Assembly (NCBI GenBank): GCA_003560915.1 | Contig: PWJM01000169.1 | Coordinates: 1-39,435 of the forward strand | From: Syntrophomonadaceae bacterium | GTDB lineage: Bacteria; Bacillota; Dethiobacteria; SKNC01 | Reading direction: 5' to 3' | DNA length: 39,435 bases | Shown: positions 24,212 through 33,500 of the stretch, one piece after another | How the letters are laid out: each line of letters opens with the position of its first letter | Numbering within the stretch: position 1 is the stretch's first letter | Translations under genes and position numbers: made by a program | Notes under the pieces: model-generated | Database searches by the model: none | The model's input: only the letters and a program-made list of their open reading frames with translations | Told to the model about the DNA's origin: nothing

Positions 24212-26107
24212 TTAACTCTGTTGAACCAGTTTTAAAAAAATAACTGCCAACGGAGGGATTTTAATTTTCAGGCTGTAAGGCCGGTTATGATTAGATTGGT
24301 TTAAAGCATTCAAGTTTCCGGTGTTTTCCTGGCCGGACCCTCCGTAAATACCTAGATCACTATTAAAAACTTCTCTGTAATCACCTGGCACAGGAACCCC
24401 TACCCGGTATCCTTCATACATTACCGGTGTAAAATTGCATATGATGATTACAAAATCCCTGGAACCTTTCCCTCGGCGGATAAAAGATATAACACTCTGA
24501 CGGTAATCATGAGGATCAATCCATTCAAATCCATCATGGCTGTAATCTATTTCCCACAGCGCATTTTCTCTGCGATAAAAATGGGTAAGGTCCCGTAGAA
24601 ACCGGTTTAAATTTCTGTGCATATCGTATCCTAAAAGATTCCAATCCAGGCCGGCCCCGGACCTCCATTCAATAAATTGGCCAATATCTCCCCCCATGAA
24701 CAAAAGCTTTTTCCCCGGATGCCCCAACATATAACCATATAAAAGCCTCACATTGGCAAACTTCTGCCAATAGTCTCCAGGCATTTTTTCCAGCAGTGAA
24801 TTCTTACAATGGACTACTTCATCGTGGGAAAGTGGTAAAACAAAGTTTTCAGTAAAAGCATACCAGAAAGAAAAAGTCAAAAGATTGTGATGCCATTTAC
24901 GGTTGATTGGGTCCTGTTCCATGTACTTTAGTGTGTCATTCATCCAGCCCATGTTCCACTTAAAGTTGAAGCCAAGGCCCCCCACATATGTTGGGGCGCT
25001 CACCAGGGGCCAGTCTGAAGACTCTTCTGCCATCATTAGCACGTGGGGAAAAAGACGAAAAACATTTTCGTTTAACTTACGAAGAAAAACAATGGCCTCC
25101 AGGTTCTCCCTCCCTCCATAGATGTTGGGAGTCCACTGTCCGGGTTCTTTGGCATGATCTAGATAGAGCATACTGGCCACAGCATCAACCCTCAAACCAT
25201 CAATGTGGAATATCTCCATCCAAAAAACGGCATTGGATATGAGAAAACTCTGCACCTCAGGCCTTCCCAGGTCAAAATTCATGGTTCCCCACTGAAAATT
25301 TTCGCCCTTTAGGAAATCCTGATATTCAAAAAGAGGCGAACCATCAAACCTTCTCAGTCCGTGAGCATCCCGACAAAAATGTCCCGGTACCCAATCCAAT
25401 ATGACCCCGATTCCCTTCTGGTGACAGCAGTCCACAAAATACATAAAATCATGGGGCGTACCGTATCGACTGGTCACCGAAAAATAGCCGGTAGCCTGGT
25501 AACCCCAGGAATCGTCATAGGGATGTTCCGTTAAAGGCAGCAGTTCCACATGAGTAAAGCCCATATCCACCACATAATCAACTAAATCTCCAGCCAGTTC
25601 CCGATATGTATAATAATCTCCTCCGGCCTTCCTTTTCCATGAACCCAGATGCACTTCGTATATAAACATCGGGCGATTATAAACCGGTTCACTTTTACTC
25701 CTCTGCCATTCCATATCCTGCCATTCATATCCCTCCAGGGAATATACAATAGAAGCAGTTTCCGGCCTCTTTTCTGAATAGAAAGCATAGGGGTCTGACT
25801 TTAACAACACTTCCCCTTCGTGAGTATAAATCTCATACTTATAAAGCTCTCCGGCCCCCAAACCTGGTATGAATAATGACCAGACTCCCGATTCCCCTAC
25901 TCTGCTCATGGAATGGGAATACCCCTGCCAGTGATTAAAATTTCCAACTACCCTTACTTCCCTGGCATTGGGTGACCAGAGGGAAAACCTTACTCCTTTG
26001 ATTCCATTCTCCTCATGAGGATGAGCTCCCAGCACTCGATAACTGTGGAAATGATTACCTTCATGAAAGAGATAAAGGTCAAAGTCGCCGGGTGCATTCT
26101 CAGACAT
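24212..26107 (-). CDS. glgB: 1,4-alpha-glucan branching enzyme
   Basis: This 631-residue GH13 enzyme introduces alpha-1,6 branches into glycogen. The N-terminal CBM48 domain covers about residues 15-110 (FSLWSPNAREVRVVGNFN). The catalytic barrel shows DSWGYQATGYF near 200, the nucleophile region DGLRVDAVASMLYLD near 305, the acid/base in MMAEESSDWP near 360, and LPLSHDEVVH near 430. A C-terminal beta domain ends the protein. It heads the glycogen gene group and is followed by glgC about 70 bases downstream. No clear consensus promoter was found in the 143 bases upstream. Confidence 0.96.
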   Translation of the reverse strand: MSENAPGDFDLYLFHEGNHFHSYRVLGAHPHEENGIKGVRFSLWSPNAREVRVVGNFNHWQGYSHSMSRVGESGVWSLFIPGLGAGELYKYEIYTHEGEVLLKSDPYAFYSEKRPETASIVYSLEGYEWQDMEWQRSKSEPVYNRPMFIYEVHLGSWKRKAGGDYYTYRELAGDLVDYVVDMGFTHVELLPLTEHPYDDSWGYQATGYFSVTSRYGTPHDFMYFVDCCHQKGIGVILDWVPGHFCRDAHGLRRFDGSPLFEYQDFLKGENFQWGTMNFDLGRPEVQSFLISNAVFWMEIFHIDGLRVDAVASMLYLDHAKEPGQWTPNIYGGRENLEAIVFLRKLNENVFRLFPHVLMMAEESSDWPLVSAPTYVGGLGFNFKWNMGWMNDTLKYMEQDPINRKWHHNLLTFSFWYAFTENFVLPLSHDEVVHCKNSLLEKMPGDYWQKFANVRLLYGYMLGHPGKKLLFMGGDIGQFIEWRSGAGLDWNLLGYDMHRNLNRFLRDLTHFYRRENALWEIDYSHDGFEWIDPHDYRQSVISFIRRGKGSRDFVIIICNFTPVMYEGYRVGVPVPGDYREVFNSDLGIYGGSGQENTGNLNALNQSNHNRPYSLKIKIPPLAVIFLKLVQQS

Positions 26108-26250
26108 AGATGATCTTCCCTTCTTTTATTTGCAAGTATATTATTATAAATTCTTCATTTTTCCAGGATTTCCTTTGTAATCCTGTTCGTTTGGTTTAAT
26201 TATTGAGAAAATTTAAACACTTCCCGCTTCCCCTGTTTTATAGGAAGGGT

Positions 26251-27369
26251 TCAGTCCTTGAACAACCGAAAACTTCTCTTCAACCGTATGGCTTCATGAG
26301 GACAGAGTTCCTGGCAGCAGTAACAGCGAATACACCCGTTCTGATTTATATATGCTTTCTTTTCCATACTTATGACTCCTGGCGGACAGCGGTCAGCACA
26401 AACGCTGCAGCCTCTACATTTTTCAGGAATAATATCAGGGATAGGAACAAAAAGATTCCTTAAAATCCTGGCCACTAAAGGGTGATTAAACCCTTTTACA
26501 ATAATTGAAGTACCGGAAGCCTGCTTAAAATTTTTAACTTTTAATTCCAGGGGAGAATCCCCCACCAGCTCCAGCTGATTAATTTTATGTATACCATACC
26601 CCATTTCCCCGGCATATTTCAAATGCAGTATTTTTTCAGGATCTATACCTACCAAACTGCAGGCAGCGGCATCTGCCGCTACCGCATCTTCGCTAATCAC
26701 CATGAAACCTGTAAAGCGGGGGTTCCCGGCACGGGGCCCGGGACCTTCCATGGAAACTATCCCGTCCACCACGGAAAGGGCCGGTGGAATCAGGCCCAGC
26801 AGGTCAGCCAGCATTTGACTAAAATGTTCCACACTATTGTAACGAAGGTGAAATGCGGCTTTATGCCTTCCGCTAATACAGCCATAAAGATTTTTTACCG
26901 CTCCAGTGTAACGGGTTAGATTGTGAGTCTTTAACCGGGCAAGGCTGATAATCATATCTGTCTCCACCACCGGCCGGGCCAGAGGAAAACTTCTACAAAT
27001 CCGCCCCTGGGGAAATTTCACTTCCACCGGTTCCTCAAAGGAAACAAGGGGGACCCCCAGGTTTTCCAGTACCTGGGATGCACCGCATGATTGGGCCACT
27101 TTAAAAACGGAACCCAATCCGGGACTGTCCCCTGCCTTAACCACTCCACCCATTTCTGCTGTAGTGGCTGCCACTGCCCCTATTACAGCCGGATGACTGC
27201 ATACCGCCCTTTCAACAGGAGATGGAGCTAAAAAGTTAGGCTTTAATAATACCTGCTTATCTTTAAAAAAACCTTCCTTGAGGCCCAAAAGCCTCATCCC
27301 TTTTATTATAGCTTCCTTTACGCTTTCCTCCTGATAATCTTCCACTTTTATGACTGCTACTCGGCTCAT
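26251..27369 (-). CDS. DUF362 domain protein with C-terminal ferredoxin domain
   Basis: This 372-residue protein belongs to the DUF362 family of iron-sulfur proteins of unknown function common in anaerobes. The DUF362 region covers about residues 30-250, with VLLKPNFL, CSHPAVIGAVA and LARLKTHNLTRYTGAVKN. The C-terminal ferredoxin-like region, about 300-365, has two [4Fe-4S] motifs, CRGCSVCADRCPP and CIRCYCCQELCPH. The ATG at 27369 is chosen because CAGGAGTG lies six bases upstream; an ATG 35 codons earlier adds a non-conserved leader. A redox role is likely; the substrate is unknown. Confidence 0.87.
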   Translation of the reverse strand: MSRVAVIKVEDYQEESVKEAIIKGMRLLGLKEGFFKDKQVLLKPNFLAPSPVERAVCSHPAVIGAVAATTAEMGGVVKAGDSPGLGSVFKVAQSCGASQVLENLGVPLVSFEEPVEVKFPQGRICRSFPLARPVVETDMIISLARLKTHNLTRYTGAVKNLYGCISGRHKAAFHLRYNSVEHFSQMLADLLGLIPPALSVVDGIVSMEGPGPRAGNPRFTGFMVISEDAVAADAAACSLVGIDPEKILHLKYAGEMGYGIHKINQLELVGDSPLELKVKNFKQASGTSIIVKGFNHPLVARILRNLFVPIPDIIPEKCRGCSVCADRCPPGVISMEKKAYINQNGCIRCYCCQELCPHEAIRLKRSFRLFKD

Positions 27370-27483
27370 TTTTTTCACTCCTGATACTGCCAATGTCAGC
27401 TGCTCTCTTTGAATGCTTTTTTTGATAAAAAAATAAACCCCCTGGTTTACCTTTCTATCCCAAAATTCAAACATATTATGAGA

Positions 27484-27517
27484 GTATGGACATATTTAAA
27501 GTATGGATATATTTTAA
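27484..27517. repeat. Tandem 17-bp direct repeat upstream of the DUF362 gene
   Basis: GTATGGACATATTTAAA is followed directly by GTATGGATATATTTTAA, matching at 15 of 17 positions. It lies 115-148 bases before the DUF362 start codon and could be an operator. No regulator is identified. Confidence 0.5.
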
Positions 27518-27554
27518 CAAAACCGCACAATAGTAGCAAACCTTTTCTTTTTAA

Positions 27555-27827
27555 CCTTTTCTTAAAGCTTTATTATTACTTTTTCTTGCCAAACGTTATA
27601 AAGATATCGATGCCTGGGCGGATAGCCCCATTTTTACAGAGGAATCCTTCGAGCGCCTTCAGGATGTCATGGAAACGGCAGGGGAGTTGGATCAAAGGGC
27701 GCCCTACGAAAAATTAGTTACCAATAATTACGCTGAGAAAGCCATAGAGGAAGTAAAGAAAGCTAATTATAAGTTCAAGGGAAGGAGAGGAACGGGGAAG
27801 AGGTATTATTTTATCACATCGGAATAA
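27555..27827 (+). pseudogene. 3' fragment of an ABC transporter substrate-binding protein gene
   Basis: An open frame without a proper start ends at the TAA at 27825. Its residues KRYKDIDAWADSPIFTEESF, then RLQDVMETAGELDQRAPYEK, look like the C-terminal part of a nitrate/sulfonate/taurine-type (SsuA/NMT1) substrate-binding protein. The rest of the gene is missing; an in-frame stop lies just upstream at 27552. The strand is opposite to the flanking genes. It is followed at once, in another frame, by a permease fragment, so it is the scar of a deleted ABC transporter operon. Confidence 0.65.
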
Positions 27828-27905
27828 CTGTTTTAGAGATTGTAGTGGGATTTGTCCTGGGAACGATCATCGGAACTGTTATTTCCATCGTTCTCCTATT
27901 ATTAA
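27804..27905 (+). pseudogene. Fragment of an ABC transporter permease gene
   Basis: In a different frame from the preceding fragment, the sequence reads YHIGITVLEIVVGFVLGTI followed by IGTVISIVLLLLNG. This matches the first helix region of SsuC/NrtB-type permeases, which often have a HIxxTLxExxxGFxLG pattern. No start or downstream part remains. The frame then runs into the 3' end of the hybrid kinase gene on the other strand. Confidence 0.5.
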
Positions 27906-27923
27906 ATGGCATTAAAAAATGTT

Positions 27924-30900
27924 TTACCCTTTTTGAATTTCCAACATCACTTTGGCCAGATCCTCAATTCTATAAGGTTTGGGAACAAACCCCTTAAAAC
28001 CGAATTTTTCATATTGAAAAATCACCGGGTCATCAAAGTAACCACTGGTAACAATGGCCTTCACTTTGGGGTCAATTTCCAGAAGTTTTTGAACCGTCTG
28101 TTTCCCCCCCATCCCTCCGGGGATGGTTAAATCAATAATCACCGCATCGAAAACATGGCCAATTTCCAGATTTCTCCGGTAGAGTTCCACTGCTTCTGCT
28201 CCATCCCGGGCAAAGACCGCCTCAAAACCAATCAGGGAAAGCATTTCCCCCACCACATCCCTGAGCATCTCCTCGTCATCCATCACCAGAACTCTGCCCT
28301 TACCCTGGAAATTTTTTTGTTTCTTGCCATATCCCTCCTCCACACCGGGAGAAGCGGGAAGATAAATATAAAAAGTAGTACCCTCACCCACCTGGGAATC
28401 CAAAGTAATGTAACCCCCATGCCTCTTAACGATGGAGTATGAAGTAGCCAGCCCTAAACCGCTTCCCTTTTCCTTGGTGGTAAAGAAGGGGTCAAAAATG
28501 CTCTGCCTGTATTCCTTGGGAATGCCCGCCCCTTCATCCCCAATAAAAACCCGGACATAATGCCCCTTATCTAAGGGGACCTTGCTTTCCATGTCGCTGT
28601 TGCTAATCACTAGATTCTCTGCACCAACACGAATTGTCCCCCCCTCGGGCATGGCCTGTAAAGCATTGATAATTACGTTATTAATTACCTGCCTGATCTG
28701 ACCGGCATCCACCTCCACGGAATAAAGGTCCTCGGGAAAAGAAAACTCGCTTCGCACGTTGGAACCGCTGAGGATTAAGGAGGTGGTGTCCTGGACCAGT
28801 TCCTTCACCGAAACCGTCTGGGTCACCGGCTCACCGCCCCGGGCAAAGGTATGAAGCTGGTGAGTCAGGTCCTTGGCCATGATAGCAGCCTTCTCAATTT
28901 CTTTTAATTTTAAAGAAAATTTTTCCTTCTGATCCTGGTACATCCGGGCCAAAGATATATTGCCCAGAATGATGGCCAGGATATTGTTAAAATCATGAGC
29001 AATTCCCCCGGCCAACAATCCCAGGGACTCCAGTTTGCTGGCTTTAAAAAATTCCTCCTCCATTTTGTTGCGTTCCGTTATATTTCTTAAAACTACCAAT
29101 ACTGAGGGGCTTCCTTTATAAATGATTGGATTCAACACCATCTCCACATCAAGAACATTTCCATTGTGAAGGGTAACCTGTTCTTTTATGATGGAGATTT
29201 CTCGTCCCTTTGACAAAGCTTTGCGAAAATCTTCCCTGTTTTCTTCCCAAAAATCCAAAGAAAGAAAATCCTTCACCTCTTTATCAATCAAATCATCGAA
29301 GCTATTTACTCCAGCCAAACCAACGGCTACCTGGTTGGCAAAAACGATTTTTTTCTCCTGCAGAATGAGAACCGCATCGGGTAAACGTTCTACCAGCAGG
29401 CGGTACTGTTTTTCACTATCCTGCAGCGCCTCATCCGTTACCTTCTTCTCCGTAATATCTTCCACCATCGCAGTGACAAATTGAGGACTGCCCTCACGAT
29501 CCCGGGCCAGGGCCACCGACAACCGCACCCAGACCGGGCACCCCTCCTTATGGATATAACGCTTTTCCATGCTGAAATAATCCCTTCTGCCTGCCACCAG
29601 TTCCTGGATTAGATCCAAATTCTTTTCCACATCTTCCGGGTGAGCAAAAACTTTCATTGCCTTTCCCATAAGCTCTTCTTCCTTATAACCCAACATTCTC
29701 TGAAGAGCCGGATTTGAGACCATGATTTTTCCCTCCAGGTCACAAATGGTGATTCCCATTGCCGACTTATCAAATATAGTCATTAAGCGGGTTTCACTTT
29801 TACACAGCTCCTCCTCCGTCCGCTTCTGTTGAGTAATATCTCTTAATTGTTCAACAATAAATTTCACCTTACCATGTTCATCCAAGATAGGGTGAGCTCG
29901 ACATTCCAGGTAGACATTCAACTCAGGAACATATTTTTCTCTCTCCTTTGATTTTTTGCTTTTTAAAATATCAGGAATTATACAATCCTCACATTTAATT
30001 TCACGCCCCAAGAGCTGATAACATTTTTTCCCCATTACCTGCTCCTGAGTTAAATCAAGCCAATCATATCCTGCCTGGTTATACATTATAACAGAATGAT
30101 CCGGTTTTAATACCGCCACCATATCGCTAATCCCATCGAGAACACCCTCCATAAGCGTGGTTGCCGCCTTCAGCTCAGATTCCATAGAGTATTCACTGGT
30201 AATATCCCGGGCTACGGAAATCACCTTTTCTTCAGAATGCTCTTTTAACAGCTTGCAGTTCCACTGAAAAAGCTTTTCCCGGCCGTCTGCACTTTTCAGC
30301 CAGGTTTCCAGCTTAACCGTTTCTGCTTCTCCCCGAAAAAGGGGCAGCAGCGCCTCCTGGAAACTCTGTGCTTTCTTTTTAGGTACATAGTACTCATGGA
30401 AGCTTTTTTGTAAGATTTTTTCCCCGAAAAATTCGCTCCCCAGTTGATTCACCCAGGTAACTTTTCCTTCCTTGTTAATCAGGGCAATAATTTCCGGTAC
30501 CGTCTCCACCAGGGTGCAGTACTGGCTTTCCCTTTCTTGCAGTGCTTTCTCTGCCTGCTTCTGCTCGGTAATATCCGCTCCGGTACATATAAAATATTTT
30601 ACGGAACCGCTTCTGTCCCGAAAAGGGGTGGATGACCACTTAACCAGGTGCTTTTTACCTTCTTTGGTAACCCAATGATGCTCTATTTTTACCGATTTTC
30701 CGGCCTTTAAATCTTCAAAAGCTCCCCTGGCCAGGTCTAAATCTTCCTGGGGAATGGGAAGTACCTGCCATAAATTCTTGCCTTTTACTTTATCCTGCGA
30801 GCTGCCAATCAAACGTTCACAGGGCAAATTAATCCTTGTAATTGCTCCCAGGGCGTCCAATATAAGCACCGGGTTGTCAAAAGTATCTACAATGGCGGCA

Positions 30901-31532
30901 CAGAACTTCTTTTCTTCCTCCAGCTGTTCCTCCAGGTCCTGCAATCCGTAACTTTGGAACAACTCCCACATCCCTTTACACTTTAAAAGCACCCTATGAT
31001 GTTTAAAAGCGGTCTGCACAATTTCTGGGGCATCAAACCGTTCCAGGGAATAACTGCAAATCCCCTTGACTTTGCATTGGCCTGCAGACTCCCGGAAAAA
31101 CCTCTCAAATTCCCTGCCCTCTTTATTCAGCTGTTTTTCCGAAGAATTAAAAACTACAGCGATCCGCGCTCCAATATAACTGCCCTCAGTGCATTTTTTT
31201 AACCCGGCTTTTAAACCATGTATTGCCTTGTTAAAAGAATTGACCCCATCTTTGAAATCCCACGTATCATAAGAGACAATTATCATCTGGCCCCGTTCTA
31301 AATACTTGGGAAAATCCCGCACAGCCTGTCCCATTTCCCTTTCTGCTTCTTTCATGCTTATTAAAGGGGAAATCACCCACAGACATAATTCATTGTTTTT
31401 TAACCCTGTCGTAAAGTAAGGAATCAATATTTCAAATAGTTCCTCTTTGCTGCGAAAATAGTGACAGAGCTGTGCCCCCCAGGAAATCTGACCGGTCAAA
31501 CTGTAAGATATATGGTTGTTATATTTATTCAT
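27924..31532 (-). CDS. Hybrid sensor histidine kinase: MEDS, five PAS, kinase core, receiver
   Basis: This 1202-residue cytoplasmic protein has no membrane helix. An N-terminal MEDS-type sensor domain (as in DcmR) covers about residues 15-190. Five PAS domains follow, about 213-325, 340-447, 463-570, 585-695 and 710-822. The third carries a cluster of cysteines (C504, C514, C517) in CYQLLGREIKCEDC. The kinase core has H846 in GGIAHDFNNIL and the ATPase motifs NNVIINALQAMP, GDEGAGIP and GSGLGLAT. The C-terminal receiver has the acidic pair D1085/D1086 and phospho-acceptor D1134. The ATG at 31532 follows GGGGTG. No DNA-binding partner is adjacent; output and signal are unknown. Confidence 0.92.
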   Translation of the reverse strand: MNKYNNHISYSLTGQISWGAQLCHYFRSKEELFEILIPYFTTGLKNNELCLWVISPLISMKEAEREMGQAVRDFPKYLERGQMIIVSYDTWDFKDGVNSFNKAIHGLKAGLKKCTEGSYIGARIAVVFNSSEKQLNKEGREFERFFRESAGQCKVKGICSYSLERFDAPEIVQTAFKHHRVLLKCKGMWELFQSYGLQDLEEQLEEEKKFCAAIVDTFDNPVLILDALGAITRINLPCERLIGSSQDKVKGKNLWQVLPIPQEDLDLARGAFEDLKAGKSVKIEHHWVTKEGKKHLVKWSSTPFRDRSGSVKYFICTGADITEQKQAEKALQERESQYCTLVETVPEIIALINKEGKVTWVNQLGSEFFGEKILQKSFHEYYVPKKKAQSFQEALLPLFRGEAETVKLETWLKSADGREKLFQWNCKLLKEHSEEKVISVARDITSEYSMESELKAATTLMEGVLDGISDMVAVLKPDHSVIMYNQAGYDWLDLTQEQVMGKKCYQLLGREIKCEDCIIPDILKSKKSKEREKYVPELNVYLECRAHPILDEHGKVKFIVEQLRDITQQKRTEEELCKSETRLMTIFDKSAMGITICDLEGKIMVSNPALQRMLGYKEEELMGKAMKVFAHPEDVEKNLDLIQELVAGRRDYFSMEKRYIHKEGCPVWVRLSVALARDREGSPQFVTAMVEDITEKKVTDEALQDSEKQYRLLVERLPDAVLILQEKKIVFANQVAVGLAGVNSFDDLIDKEVKDFLSLDFWEENREDFRKALSKGREISIIKEQVTLHNGNVLDVEMVLNPIIYKGSPSVLVVLRNITERNKMEEEFFKASKLESLGLLAGGIAHDFNNILAIILGNISLARMYQDQKEKFSLKLKEIEKAAIMAKDLTHQLHTFARGGEPVTQTVSVKELVQDTTSLILSGSNVRSEFSFPEDLYSVEVDAGQIRQVINNVIINALQAMPEGGTIRVGAENLVISNSDMESKVPLDKGHYVRVFIGDEGAGIPKEYRQSIFDPFFTTKEKGSGLGLATSYSIVKRHGGYITLDSQVGEGTTFYIYLPASPGVEEGYGKKQKNFQGKGRVLVMDDEEMLRDVVGEMLSLIGFEAVFARDGAEAVELYRRNLEIGHVFDAVIIDLTIPGGMGGKQTVQKLLEIDPKVKAIVTSGYFDDPVIFQYEKFGFKGFVPKPYRIEDLAKVMLEIQKG

Positions 31533-31721
31533 TCTGCACCCCGTTTTTGATAGCCGCCCCAATATAACATGGAATTTGGTAATAATTACTATAAATATTT
31601 TGTGTGTTATTATAACTATAAGTTTCGATGCAAGCAAATGAATATCCTGTTAATTGCTGTATGAATTAACAAAAAAAACTAGTGTTATATTTGTATGAAC
31701 AAAAATAAAAAAAGGGTTGTA

Positions 31722-32792
31722 TCATGGATAAAAAGCCAAGAGCTGACAAGCTATAATTAAATCTCCCCGTTGAACCACTCCAAACCCCAGGGAATTAAAA
31801 TCTTTGGATAAAATATATTCTAAATTTTGTTTCTGGGAGGTCAATTCATTAAATATCTCCTCCGGAGCGGCCGGTTGGAAACCCCAGTAAACATATACAT
31901 TGGCTGAAAGGGTTGAAACCCGATGGCTTTTTGCGTTTAATCTTTTCATAGAAGTATTTAGGTCAAGAGACCAGTCCAGTTGGGCAATCACTTTATCCGC
32001 TGCTTCTTCCGCCAGGCGGCGGGCTTCTTTTTTTAAATCATCTTTATGGGAAAGCTCCCCTGCATTTGACTGTCGACGTTTGGAATTCACCAGAGTAGAT
32101 AATTTTTCTTCGTGCCCCGAAAGAAATTCAGGTGCAGCTTTCCGGGCTTCTATCTTCATTAACTCCTGATGCTGTTCTTGAAGATAATCCGGGTTTCGGT
32201 GCATTTTTTGTAATTCCTCCGGTGATGTGAGAAAAAGCCGGGTAGGCCTTCTTATGAATTGGTTCACGTCAGGAGATAAAAAACCAGCCCCCCAGGTGGC
32301 ATCCAGGGCATAAAGAACCCCGTCTGCCGAAACCTCATTCCAGGCATGGAGCTCACTCCCGGAAGCTGTGATTACTTTTCCCGTTTTCACCTGCGCATCA
32401 ATCCCTGAGGCCAACAGAAGCTGTTGGGTAAGCTGTGCATAATCCTGGCAGATACCCTTTTTCGTCTGAAGAGTTTTTACAGGGTCAACATGATAAGGCA
32501 TTTTTAATTTGTATTTCTCAATATCATAATCTATATTATGAATTACCCAATCATACACTCTTGCCATGGCTTCATACTGGTTTTCGCTGCCGGCGGTAAG
32601 ATCTTCTGACTTCTTAAGAATAATAGGGTCTATCTGGGTTGAATCCAACCTCTCCTGAGTACCTTCAATCACCCTATCCAAAGTCTCCCGATATGTACCG
32701 GGGGAAACCTGAGGCAGAGAAAGGCAGCCCGTTAAATGACTTACTATGAAAAATAATAAAATAAAATAACCGATATATTTATTAAATGTCAT
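31722..32792 (-). CDS. Transglutaminase-like lipoprotein with C-terminal CAP-like domain
   Basis: This 356-residue secreted lipoprotein has a signal peptide with lipobox LTGC, giving lipidated Cys23. A transglutaminase-like domain, about residues 65-170, has the triad C115 (KKGICQDYAQ), H149 (LHAWNEV) and D164 (ALDATWG). The region 226-356 reads as a CAP/SCP domain: LVNSKRRQSNAGEL, then ARRLAEEAADK, SANVYVYWG, and a closing SLGFGVVQRGDLIIACQLLA. The CAP metal-site positions look degenerate, with an alanine in place of the usual glutamate before N298. It acts outside the cell membrane, perhaps on wall peptides or spore/envelope proteins. It stands alone. Confidence 0.82.
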   Translation of the reverse strand: MTFNKYIGYFILLFFIVSHLTGCLSLPQVSPGTYRETLDRVIEGTQERLDSTQIDPIILKKSEDLTAGSENQYEAMARVYDWVIHNIDYDIEKYKLKMPYHVDPVKTLQTKKGICQDYAQLTQQLLLASGIDAQVKTGKVITASGSELHAWNEVSADGVLYALDATWGAGFLSPDVNQFIRRPTRLFLTSPEELQKMHRNPDYLQEQHQELMKIEARKAAPEFLSGHEEKLSTLVNSKRRQSNAGELSHKDDLKKEARRLAEEAADKVIAQLDWSLDLNTSMKRLNAKSHRVSTLSANVYVYWGFQPAAPEEIFNELTSQKQNLEYILSKDFNSLGFGVVQRGDLIIACQLLAFYP

Positions 32793-33014
32793 GATTGAAT
32801 CCTCTCAGCTCTGTTTTTTTGACTTGAAATCTATTCATATAATGGCACTAATCATCTATCTAAAAGAATATTAATTTTTAATGTCAATAAAAATAGAATA
32901 CATTGGCAGTCTAGGGGATACCTGAATTTACTAAATAAGGATTGACGTATAAAATATTATGTGAAAAAATAAGTAAATAGACTGCAATTATTGTTACATC
33001 ATGAGGTGAAAAAG

Positions 33015-33500
33015 ATGAAAAGCAAAAAAAATAATAAACCGTGGCTCCGTTGGCTGGCTAACTTTTCGTTGTTGATTATTGCCCTTGTCTGGGGACTGAC
33101 CTTTGTAACCGTTAAAAACGCAATAAACATCCTGCCTCCCTACAGCTTTAACTTCCTAAGATTTACTATGGCTTCCCTGGTAATGCTGGGTTTTGCCCTG
33201 CCTTACAGAAAAAAATGCAGTTGGAAAACCATAAAAGCCGGTTTATTAATTGGATTCTTCCTTTTCTCCGGTTATACCTTCCAGACCATCGGACTGCTTT
33301 ATACCTCTGCCTCCAATGCCGGGTTTATCACCGGACTTTCTGTGGTTCTGGTACCGTTAATGGTTACCGTCAGCAGCCGGGAACTTCCCCGTTTGGGGGT
33401 ACTGCTGGGTGTAATCAGTGCAACCATAGGACTGGGCCTGCTCACCATAAAAGAATCTTTATCCTTTTCTTCATCCTCCTGGCGCATGGCAATACCGTAA
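33015..33500 (+). pseudogene. Truncated EamA/DMT family transporter (5' half only)
   Basis: The start is intact: the ATG at 33015 has GAGGTGA five bases upstream. About 152 residues follow the EamA pattern, including LVWGLTFVTVKNAI near residue 25, FNFLRFTMASLVML, and YTFQTIGLLYTSASNAGFI. Full-length members are about 290-300 residues with two EamA repeats. Here the reading frame leaves the family near 33470 and stops at 33498, where it runs into the broken binding-protein gene on the other strand. A few helices could still be made, but transport function is unlikely. Confidence 0.8.
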
